In this document: positions 39,998 to 46,674 of the stretch, piece by piece
Numbering within the stretch: the first letter of the stretch is position 1
Layout of the letters: each line of letters opens with the position of its first letter
From: Deltaproteobacteria bacterium Ga0077550
GTDB lineage: Bacteria; Myxococcota_A; Polyangia; Nannocystales; Nannocystaceae
NCBI GenBank assembly: GCA_001464385.1
Contig: LNFB01000288.1
Span: 1 to 64,000, forward strand
Length of the DNA stretch: 64,000 bases
Direction of reading: 5' to 3'
Notes under the pieces: generated by a model
What the model saw: only the letters and a program-made list of their open reading frames with translations
The model's database searches: none
Told to the model about the DNA's origin: nothing
Program-made: the position numbers and the translations under genes

Positions 39998-40028
39998 TTG
40001 AAAGGCCGCCCTGCGGCCGGCGTCTGAT
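39998..40028 (+). promoter_or_regulatory. ECF-like promoter candidate before the toxin-like gene
   Basis: TTGAAA (39998-40003) and GCGTCTGAT (from 40020) keep the same TGAA-17-GCGTCT arrangement as at 34858. TCTGAT equals the -10 consensus of RpoE-type sigma factors. The spacer holds a perfect hairpin, GGCCGC-CCT-GCGGCC (40004-40018). Two occurrences with identical spacing in front of two transcription units of the same block suggest a shared sigma factor. Confidence 0.42.
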
Positions 40029-40063
40029 CGGGGCTGCACGCGGGCCGGGAGGCCCGATCCACG

Positions 40064-41020
40064 ATGGCCGACGTCTCTGGCATGTCCCTCGAAGCTCGCC
40101 TCGGCGAGGCGGTCTCGCGATCGGGCAAGCACTTGCCCGCCGAGGTCGCCGCCCAGGTCGCGGCGCTGTTCACCCCGACCAACCTCGCCATCATGGCCGG
40201 CACCCTCGCGGTCTGGGCCGGCTCGCACCTCGCGGGCGTCGGCTTCATCGCCGACATCATCCTGCTGTGCCTCGGCGTGGTGATGCTCGGGTGGACCGCC
40301 GTGCAGCTCGCGGGGATCATCTACGACTTCTGCGTGACGCTGGTCGACGCGAAGACCGACGACGACCTCGAGCGCGCCGCGGCGCTGTTCGCCCAGGCCG
40401 TGCTGCTCGCGGGCGTCGGCACCGTCAGCGCGGTGCTGCTGCGCGGCGCGGCGGGCAACGTCCGCGCTGCAGCCGCGGCACGCCGCGCTCCGCCGCCGCC
40501 TCCCGAGCCAGTCACGCCGCCCGTGCCACGGCGCCACTGGGGCGAGAACTTCGAGGTCACGCCGGCGCGGCCGGACCGCATGGCGGCCGCGGCCCTGGCC
40601 GATCTCACCCCGTCGGCGCGGGCCGCCCTCGCGGGCCCCAACCGCCTGATGATCCGGTCCGTCGCGGGCGAGTGGAGCGCGGCGGGGACCAACGCGACCT
40701 CCGGCAACTCGTGGTGGCGCGGCACGGACATCCGCCACGCGCGGACGATCCTCGAGGGCCTGCGCAGCGGCCGTCCCGGCAGCACCGTCGAGTCCTCGAT
40801 CGCCCGCTACGGCTTCCGACAGGAGAGCCCCAACGTCGCGGAGGTCTGGGTCGTCGATCTGCACACGCTGGCATCGCGCAACCCCGGAGCCACGTTCGCG
40901 ATCGATGCCGCGGGCGACCTCGTGCTGTCCACGCCCAACCCGAACATGATGCTGTTCGGCGTCCGGCGCTTCCGCTTCGACCGTCGCAACCCCGTGCAGA
41001 GCTACTGGGAGTTGTTCTGA
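40064..41020 (+). CDS. Membrane-anchored toxin-like protein
   Basis: 318 residues. The N-terminal part (MSLEARLGEAVSRSGKHLP, then AEVAAQVAALFTPTNLAIMA) leads to hydrophobic segments at about 38-58, 62-90 and 106-128. An ADDD-type acidic turn separates the last two. I recall such a helical module from polymorphic-toxin-like proteins of myxobacteria, but cannot verify it. A Pro-rich hinge (PPPPPEPVTPPVPRR) leads to a 150-residue C-terminal domain rich in Arg and Trp (SVAGEWSAAGTNATSG, WWRGTDIRHARTILEG, ESSIARYGFRQE, RRFRFDRRNP) of unknown type. GGGAGG lies upstream of the ATG. It is flanked by two caspase-like genes. Toxin function is a guess from architecture; a sensor or pore is possible. Confidence 0.5.
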   Translation: MADVSGMSLEARLGEAVSRSGKHLPAEVAAQVAALFTPTNLAIMAGTLAVWAGSHLAGVGFIADIILLCLGVVMLGWTAVQLAGIIYDFCVTLVDAKTDDDLERAAALFAQAVLLAGVGTVSAVLLRGAAGNVRAAAAARRAPPPPPEPVTPPVPRRHWGENFEVTPARPDRMAAAALADLTPSARAALAGPNRLMIRSVAGEWSAAGTNATSGNSWWRGTDIRHARTILEGLRSGRPGSTVESSIARYGFRQESPNVAEVWVVDLHTLASRNPGATFAIDAAGDLVLSTPNPNMMLFGVRRFRFDRRNPVQSYWELF

Positions 41021-41059
41021 CGCGCCGCACTCGTCCCCACCACGCACGAGAACTCGATC

Positions 41060-41644
41060 ATGGGCACTGCACTCATCCTCCACGCCGGTCCTGAATTCCA
41101 CGACTCCGCCCAGGCAGCGCGGCGGCACCTCGCGGCGAAGGGTTTCACCTCGACCGTCGCGTCGTTCGAGCATCAGAAGGTCGACGCGCTCCCGCACCTC
41201 GCGGGCAAGGTCGACATCACCGCCTGGTACTCGCACGGCGGCTGGGACGGCCCGCTCTTCTTCTTCGAGTCGGGGCAGATCAGCCACGGCGAGAACGCGA
41301 GCGAGTGGCCCAAGCTGCAGGCGTGGTTCAAGGCCTGGGTCGCCCCGGGCGGACTGTTCGTCTCGCATGCGTGTCACTCGGCGGGCTCGAACCGCTACGA
41401 GGGCACGGACGGCGGCTTCGCGCGGCGGTGGGTCGAGGACGTCGCGACCGACATGGGCGTGTACGCGATCGGGGTCGAGGGCTCGACCTCGTCGGCGGAT
41501 CGCCACCACGCGGTGGCCCTCCTGGACTTCGCCCTCTCGGGCAGCCGGGCGAAGCAGGCCGCCCGCGCCTACGAGCCGGGGGGCAAGCTCGCGAGCCCCT
41601 GGCACGGCTGGCTCGGCCGGCGGCAGGCGGCCGGCGCCCGATGA
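41060..41644 (+). CDS. Second small protein with caspase-like His/Cys pair
   Basis: 194 residues. After an initial strand (TALILHAGPEFHDS) and a Rossmann-like helix (AARRHLAAKGFTSTVASFEH), His59-Gly60 (ITAWYSHGGWDGPLFFF) and Cys105 (GGLFVSHACHSAGS) are 46 residues apart, close to the 43 in the neighbour at 39314-39943. The Cys lies in 'ACHS', like the QACxG or 'SAC' of caspase- and CHAT-type peptidases. A later strand GVYAIGVEGSTS follows. It is 39 bases downstream of the toxin-like gene. The two proteins are otherwise dissimilar, so they could be protease and regulator, or two separate enzymes. Confidence 0.55.
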   Translation: MGTALILHAGPEFHDSAQAARRHLAAKGFTSTVASFEHQKVDALPHLAGKVDITAWYSHGGWDGPLFFFESGQISHGENASEWPKLQAWFKAWVAPGGLFVSHACHSAGSNRYEGTDGGFARRWVEDVATDMGVYAIGVEGSTSSADRHHAVALLDFALSGSRAKQAARAYEPGGKLASPWHGWLGRRQAAGAR

Positions 41645-41787
41645 GGGGCCGCGGGGGCGGAACCCGTGTTTCCAGCCCCCTGGCCCGGTATCGAGGCGAG
41701 ATCCGCCGTGGCCCGCCTTGGCCCCAGCCGCACCCCGAGCAGGCCCGACTCCGCCCGAGGCCCTACGGTTTCATGACAATGCGCTGA

Positions 41788-41817
41788 TTGATCCGTGCTT
41801 CGGCCGGGCCGTATGGT
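41788..41817 (+). promoter_or_regulatory. Sigma70-like promoter for the Lys-rich lipoprotein
   Basis: TTGATC (41788-41793) and TATGGT (41812-41817) are separated by 18 bases, a good housekeeping promoter in this high-GC DNA. The predicted start point leaves a leader of about 50 bases before ATG 41875. The 230-base gap 41645-41874 holds nothing else that I can see. Confidence 0.5.
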
Positions 41818-41874
41818 CTGGCGCGCGGCTCGACCCCGAGCTGCCCAACCCGCAAGTTCACGGAGTCCACAGTC

Positions 41875-42351
41875 ATGAAGTTCACCTCGACGCTCATCCT
41901 CGCCGCTTTCTCCACCCTCGCCTTCACCGCCGTCCCGGCGTGTGACGACAAGAAGGACGACAAGAAGGCCGAGGACAAGAAGGACGCGAAGGGCAAGGCC
42001 GAAGAGAAGAAGGCCGACGACAAGAAGGCGCCCCCGGCCGAGGAGAAGAAGGCCGACGCCCCGGCTGAGGAGAAGAAGGCCGACGCGGCGCCCGCGGGCG
42101 ATGCCCCGGCCGGCGGTGGCGACAAGATCGGCGTCGCCGAGTGCGACGACTTCGTCACCAAGTACGCCAAGTGCATCAACGAGAAGGTCCCCGAGGCCGC
42201 TCGTGCCGGCGCGCAGCAGGGCATGGACGCGATGGTCAAGGGCTTCAAGGACATGGCCGCGGGCCCGGGCAAGGACGGCCTCGCCGCCGCTTGCAAGTCG
42301 GCGCTCGACGCGACCAAGCAGTCGATGGGCCCCATGGGCTGCGAGTTCTGA
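41875..42351 (+). CDS. Lys/Glu/Ala-rich small lipoprotein
   Basis: 158 residues. The signal (KFTSTLILAAFSTLAFTAVPAC) ends in a lipobox. Residues about 24-80 are a highly charged low-complexity region (repeated DDKK, EEKKAD, APAEEKK), probably a flexible spacer. The C-terminal 75 residues have four Cys (VAECDDFVTKYAKCINEKVP, ALAAACKSA, MGCEF) and are helical, likely a small disulphide-linked helical bundle. It stands alone, with its own promoter and terminator. Such proteins are common in this group and their role is unknown. Confidence 0.75.
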   Translation: MKFTSTLILAAFSTLAFTAVPACDDKKDDKKAEDKKDAKGKAEEKKADDKKAPPAEEKKADAPAEEKKADAAPAGDAPAGGGDKIGVAECDDFVTKYAKCINEKVPEAARAGAQQGMDAMVKGFKDMAAGPGKDGLAAACKSALDATKQSMGPMGCEF

Positions 42352-42402
42352 GGAACTCCGCGTGATCCGGCGCGCCCTCGGCTCGCCGCTCGCGTGACGA
42401 AG

Positions 42403-42436
42403 GCCGGTCGGTCCCACGGGATCGACCGGCTTTCTT
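42403..42436 (+). terminator. Intrinsic terminator after the Lys-rich lipoprotein
   Basis: GCCGGTCG (42403-42410) and CGACCGGC (42423-42430) pair. A further TCCC/GGGA can pair in the loop after one G-T position. TTTCTT follows directly. It is the clearest intrinsic terminator in the window. Confidence 0.8.
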
Positions 42437-42473
42437 CATTGGTTCGACGTACGGCCGCGCAGGGCGAGCCGGC

Positions 42474-42479
42474 TATAGT
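42474..42479 (+). promoter_or_regulatory. -10 element (TATAGT) for the PPIase gene
   Basis: TATAGT ends 7 bases before the GTG at 42487, so transcription should begin at or next to the start codon. No ribosome site fits in between. This is the best leaderless candidate here. Confidence 0.55.
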
Positions 42480-42486
42480 GCCGGCC

Positions 42487-43344
42487 GTGAACGCGGCCCC
42501 GCGAGCGCTCGTGCGAGAGCCCCTCGTGCACTTCGTGCTCCTCGGCGGGCTCCTGTTCGCGCTCGACGCGATCCGGTCGGGGCACGACGCCAGTCCGCCG
42601 GCCGAGGCGTGCGCGGGGCTCCGGGGGGCCGAGGGCCCGATCGTGGTCGATGGGTCCGTGCGGGCCACGCTGGTCCGGCAGTGGGAGCAGACCCATCCGA
42701 CGCCCCCCGACGCCGCGCAGCAGGAGCGCCTCGTCGAGCGGTGGATCGACGAGGAGGTGCTGTACCGCGAGGGCCTCACCCGCGCGCTCGCCGAGGGCGA
42801 CGCCATCGTGCGCGAGCGGATCGCGTCGCAGATGGGCTACGTCCTCGGCGCCCGCATCGTCGTCCCCGAGCCCACCGAGGACGAGCTGCGCACGTGGTTC
42901 GACGACCACGCGTCGAAGTGGGCGGAGCCCGACCGCGTCGACTTCACGCAGGTCTACGTCGCGGGGCACGACGATGCCGCGGGGGCCCGCGCCCGCGAGT
43001 TCCTCGGGCTCCTGCAGGGCGGGGCCGATCCCGACGGCCTCGGGGACACCTTCGCCGGCGGCCGACGCTTCCGCGGTCGACGCGTGGCCGAGCTCGCCGA
43101 GCGCTTCGGGGCCGCGTTCGTCGACGGCCTCGATGCGCAGCCCGAGGGGACGTGGGCGCAGCGGCGCTCGGGGCTGGGCCTGCACCTTGTGCGCGTCGAT
43201 CGACGGACCTCCCCGCGACAGCCCGCGCTCGACGCGGTGCGCGACGCCGTGCGCCACGACTGGCAGGAGGCCCAGCACGCCGCCGCGCTGCAGCAGGCCA
43301 CAAAGGAGCTCCGTGGCCGCTGGGAGGTCGTCGTCTCGCCATGA
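42487..43344 (+). CDS. Parvulin-type peptidyl-prolyl isomerase family protein
   Basis: 285 residues from GTG 42487. An N-terminal membrane anchor (LVHFVLLGGLLFALDAIRSG) precedes a helical region (LVRQWEQTHPTPPDAAQQERLVERWIDEEVLYREGL) like the chaperone domain of SurA/PpiD-type proteins. The C-terminal part, about 145-275, has VDFTQVYV, DGLGDTF, ELAERFGAAFVDGL and WAQRRSGLGLHLVRVDRR, the order of a PpiC domain, though the isomerase motifs are weak. It is membrane-anchored with a periplasmic body. Its stop overlaps the HupE-like start (ATGA). Pairing of a PPIase with HupE/UreJ-like genes occurs repeatedly in bacteria. Confidence 0.78.
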   Translation: MNAAPRALVREPLVHFVLLGGLLFALDAIRSGHDASPPAEACAGLRGAEGPIVVDGSVRATLVRQWEQTHPTPPDAAQQERLVERWIDEEVLYREGLTRALAEGDAIVRERIASQMGYVLGARIVVPEPTEDELRTWFDDHASKWAEPDRVDFTQVYVAGHDDAAGARAREFLGLLQGGADPDGLGDTFAGGRRFRGRRVAELAERFGAAFVDGLDAQPEGTWAQRRSGLGLHLVRVDRRTSPRQPALDAVRDAVRHDWQEAQHAAALQQATKELRGRWEVVVSP

Positions 43345-44327
43345 CGACCGCGCGCGCTGCCGCGGCCGCGCTCGCGCTGGTGCTCGTGGCGCTGGTGTCC
43401 GCGCGCGTGGTGGCACACGGCCTGCGCCCCGGCGTGCTGACGGTGATCGAGCAGGACCCGGGCGTCTTCCTGGTGGTGTGGACCGAGCCGGTCGACACCG
43501 CGGGACGCGGCGCGCCGGTCGAGATCTCGTTCCCGGATCCCTGCCAGCCCGCCCGCATCGACCACGCGACGGCCGGTGAGCGGCTCGACTGCGGCGCCCA
43601 GGGCCTGCACGGCGCCATCGAGCTGCACGGGCTCGACGGGGACCGGGCCCGCGTCGCGACCCTGGTGCGCTTCGCCGACGGCCGCGTGATCGAGGCGCTC
43701 GTCGACGGGGAGGCGCCGCACGTCGAGCTCGCGCGGCCGCTGGGACGCTCGGCGGCGGCGTGGATTGGCTCGGGGATCGAGCACATCGCGACCGGCTTCG
43801 ATCACATCGCGTTCGTCGTCGGGCTGATGCTGGTCGTCGGCACGCGGAGCCTCCGACCGCTGATCGCCACGATCACCGCGTTCACGGTCGCCCACTCCGT
43901 CACCTTGTTCCTCGCGGCGACCGGCGTGCTCACCCTCGCGAGCGCGCCGGTCGAGGCCACGATCGCGGCGAGCGTCGTGCTGGTCGCCCGCGAGGCGACC
44001 CACGACCGGCCCACGCTCACGCGCCGCGCCCCGTGGGCGGTGGCGTTCGGGTTCGGGCTCGTGCACGGGCTCGGCTTCGCGGGCGCGCTCGCGTCGGCCG
44101 GCATGCCGGAGGGCTGGCTCGGGTGGAGCCTGCTGTGCTTCAACCTCGGCGTCGAGCTCGGCCAGCTCGCGATCGTGCTCGCGAGCGTGCTGCTCGTCCG
44201 CGTGCTGGGGGAGCGCCCGCGGCAGTGGCTGCGGCGGCCGGCCGCCTACGCGACCGGCGGTCTGGCCGTGTACTGGCTGCTGCAGCGCGTGGTGCCGATG
44301 CTCACCGCGATCACGGCGGGGTCGTGA
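43341..44327 (+). CDS. HupE/UreJ-like membrane protein
   Basis: 328 residues. A signal peptide-like start (ALALVLVALVSARVVAHG) leads to a periplasmic beta-rich domain of about 120 residues, then six to seven membrane helices. SGIEHIATGFDHIAFVVGLMLV holds the conserved His/Asp pattern of the HupE/UreJ_2 family, thought to carry Ni2+ or other divalent metals. VAHSVTL and GLVHGLGFAGAL add further His. Its stop lies at the first copy of a 24-bp tandem repeat. No hydrogenase or urease genes are nearby, so the metal and its user are unknown. Confidence 0.82.
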   Translation: MTTARAAAAALALVLVALVSARVVAHGLRPGVLTVIEQDPGVFLVVWTEPVDTAGRGAPVEISFPDPCQPARIDHATAGERLDCGAQGLHGAIELHGLDGDRARVATLVRFADGRVIEALVDGEAPHVELARPLGRSAAAWIGSGIEHIATGFDHIAFVVGLMLVVGTRSLRPLIATITAFTVAHSVTLFLAATGVLTLASAPVEATIAASVVLVAREATHDRPTLTRRAPWAVAFGFGLVHGLGFAGALASAGMPEGWLGWSLLCFNLGVELGQLAIVLASVLLVRVLGERPRQWLRRPAAYATGGLAVYWLLQRVVPMLTAITAGS

Positions 44328-44428
44328 ACCGCGGTCACGGCGGGGTCGTGAACCGCGATCACGGCGGGGTCGTGAACCGCGATCACGGCGGGGTCGTGAA
44401 CCGCGGTCACGGCGGGGTCGTGAACCGC
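44307..44428. repeat. 24-bp tandem repeat spanning two convergent stop codons
   Basis: Four full 24-base units (44321-44344, 44345-44368, 44369-44392, 44393-44416), starting GTCGTGAACCGC and ending CACGGCGGG, are flanked by partial units of 14 bases upstream and 12 downstream. They differ only at one position (G/A). The stop codons of the HupE-like gene (44325-44327) and of the convergent phosphoesterase gene (44407-44409) both lie in the array. Each unit carries stops for both frames, so unit number can vary without changing either protein. Confidence 0.92.
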
Positions 44429-46515
44429 TGCACTGGCGTCGTCACCGAGTACGCGCAGTCGCTCACCGTCGCGTACCACTCGTAGGTCCGGCCGGGCGCG
44501 AGCCCCTGCAGGCGGGTCTGTATGCCGCTCGGCGCCGGGTCGACGACCGCGACCTCGGCGAACGGGCCGCCCGCGCCGGGCATGTCGATCGCGAGGGTGA
44601 ACTCGCTGTTCTCGTCGGTCAGCCACGCGTCCTTCGCCGGCGAGTACGTGCGCACGGTGAGCTCGTCGTTGGCCGGTGAGAACTCCCAGATGCGCAGGTA
44701 GCCCGAGCCGCCGTCGCCGTCGCCCTGGAAGTCGGCGAGCATCGTGTGGATCGGGTGGCCCTGGAACACGTCGGTGCGACGCTCCTCGTCCGACACGTGG
44801 CCGCACGTCATCAGGTGCACGTTCTGCGTGTCGCGCAGCGCCTGGTAGATCGCCTTGCCCTGGGGGCCGAACTCGCCTTGGTTGTCGAGCAGGAAGTGGC
44901 TGTTGAGGATGCCGAACGCGTCGGGGTGGGCCTCGAACACCGACTTCGCCCAGGCCAGCACCGCGGGGCTGGGCGTCACGTCCCACTGCAGGTTGACCAC
45001 GACGAACTGCAGGCCGCCCGCCGAGAAGGTCACCCAGTTCTCGTCGTTGTCGGATGCGTAGTGGCCCCCGTAGTAGGGGCGCCCGGCGAAGCGATCCACG
45101 CCGAAGTACACGTTGAAGTTGCCGGTGTCGTCGGTCGTGCCGAACGTGTTGAAGTCGTGGTTGCCGAGGGTGACGCCGTACGGCACGCCGTGCGGCAGCG
45201 CCGGCTCGGGCGTCTCGAGCCGCTGCATCGCCGCGTCCGCGATGGTCCACTCCTCCGTGCGCCCGCCGTGGTTGACGATGTCGCCGTTGTGGATGACGCC
45301 GACGATGTTGTAGAGCTCGCGGTTGTCGCGGATCCACTGGGTCTGGTCGTGGAAGTACTGCGCCTCGCCGCCGTTGCCGGAATCGACGTCCGAGTAGTAC
45401 TGGGTGTCGGGCAGCACGACGATGGTGAAGTCGTCGGTCGCGGCGACCTCGCGCAGGTGGAAGGTCGCGACGAACGCGTCCTCGTCCGGGTCGGCGACCA
45501 CCAGCTCGAGGTCGACCTCGCCGCCCGCGACCTCGTCGGCGTCGATGGGTGCCACGGTGACGACCTGCGGGGCGGTCCCGCGATCGAGCACCGCGCCACC
45601 GTCCGCGAACGCTGCGCCCGTCACGGCACCGTCGCTCACGCCGACGCTGTCGATCACGCCGCCCTCCGCGGTGTCGAGCGCCCAGCGAGCCACCAGCCCC
45701 TCACCGGCGAGCACCGTCGCGCGCGCCGACTCGGCGATCTCCGCGTCGGTGCGGGCCCGATCCCACACGCGGACCTCATCCATCGCGCCGGCGAAGCGAC
45801 CGCGCGGCATGCCCATCGTGTCCATCGCGGTGCCGAGCGCGAAGTGCTGGAGGCTGTCGTGGCGCGGCGTGGCGTTCGCCTCCACCTGCACGTCGAGCAC
45901 CCCGTCGACGTAGAGCCGCCACGTGGCGCCGTCGTACGACGCCGCGATGTGGTGCCACTCGCCCCACGGCACCGCGATCGTCCCCACCACCGGGTGGTTG
46001 CCGCCGTCCGCCATGTCCTCGAAGTCGGCCGCGAGCACGCCGCCCTGGAAGCCGAACACGTAGTTGCAGTTGTTGGTGGTCTCGTCGTCCTCGCCGCGGC
46101 CCTTGCCGAGCACGGGCACGAGCTGCAGCCCCCCGACGCCGGTGCTGGCCTCGTCGCCCTCGCTGTCGCGTCGCACCCACGCCTCGAGCGTGAAGCTCGA
46201 GAGGCCGAGCTGCGGCGCGACGCCCATCGTGACGTGATCGTCGATCCCGTCGAAGACGAGCGCGCTCGTCTTCGGCAAGTCGTCAGGCGTGCACGCGGGC
46301 GCCGGCTCGCCGCCGGACGAGCTCTCGTCCGCTGCATCCGTGGACGCGTCGCTCTCGCCGGCGGTGCTGCTCGACGGCTCCCCGATCGACGCCGCCGTCT
46401 CGTCGCCGGATCCCACCGAGGCCGTCGGCGGGCCGTCGCGTCCCTGACTGCCCTGGTAGCACGCACACACGAGCCCGAAACTCGCCAGTGTCGATCGTTT
46501 CAATGTCGCCCTCAC
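44407..46515 (-). CDS. LamG - metallophosphoesterase lipoprotein
   Basis: 702 residues from GTG 46515. A signal ends near VCACYQG; a Ser/Asp-rich linker follows. LamG/concanavalin-like domain at about 80-270 (ALVFDGIDDHVTMG, FTLEAWVRR, EWHHIAASYDGATWRLYVDG, MDEVRVWDRARTDAEI). Calcineurin-like phosphoesterase at about 355-600, with VVLPDTQYYS, IHNGDIVNHG, TLGNHDFN, ILNSHFLL and MTCGHVS giving the Asp, His and Asn metal ligands. The C-terminus (TRLQGLAPGRTYEWYATVSD) is a fibronectin-III-like strand pair. It is an extracellular enzyme, perhaps a phosphodiesterase or nuclease, attached to a glycan-binding domain. Substrate unknown. Confidence 0.85.
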   Translation of the reverse strand: MRATLKRSTLASFGLVCACYQGSQGRDGPPTASVGSGDETAASIGEPSSSTAGESDASTDAADESSSGGEPAPACTPDDLPKTSALVFDGIDDHVTMGVAPQLGLSSFTLEAWVRRDSEGDEASTGVGGLQLVPVLGKGRGEDDETTNNCNYVFGFQGGVLAADFEDMADGGNHPVVGTIAVPWGEWHHIAASYDGATWRLYVDGVLDVQVEANATPRHDSLQHFALGTAMDTMGMPRGRFAGAMDEVRVWDRARTDAEIAESARATVLAGEGLVARWALDTAEGGVIDSVGVSDGAVTGAAFADGGAVLDRGTAPQVVTVAPIDADEVAGGEVDLELVVADPDEDAFVATFHLREVAATDDFTIVVLPDTQYYSDVDSGNGGEAQYFHDQTQWIRDNRELYNIVGVIHNGDIVNHGGRTEEWTIADAAMQRLETPEPALPHGVPYGVTLGNHDFNTFGTTDDTGNFNVYFGVDRFAGRPYYGGHYASDNDENWVTFSAGGLQFVVVNLQWDVTPSPAVLAWAKSVFEAHPDAFGILNSHFLLDNQGEFGPQGKAIYQALRDTQNVHLMTCGHVSDEERRTDVFQGHPIHTMLADFQGDGDGGSGYLRIWEFSPANDELTVRTYSPAKDAWLTDENSEFTLAIDMPGAGGPFAEVAVVDPAPSGIQTRLQGLAPGRTYEWYATVSDCAYSVTTPVQRFTTPP

Positions 46516-46523
46516 CCTCGCGC

Positions 46524-46529
46524 ATCGTA
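46524..46529 (-). promoter_or_regulatory. -10 element (TACGAT) for the phosphoesterase gene
   Basis: On the reverse strand TACGAT lies 8 bases before the GTG at 46515; GCGAGG just before the GTG could still act as a ribosome site. The 159-base gap 46516-46674 shows nothing else. Confidence 0.35.
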
Positions 46530-46674
46530 GGGCGCGGGCGTGCGGGCGAACATCCGCAGGCGAGCGTAGGCAGAACCGCGTAGACGACCCGAGAGACGCG
46601 CGCGACGCCTGTGTCTGCTACCCCACGGCTTGCGCGACGACTCGCGCGCGATGTCGCGTCCACGACGGCGGTGG

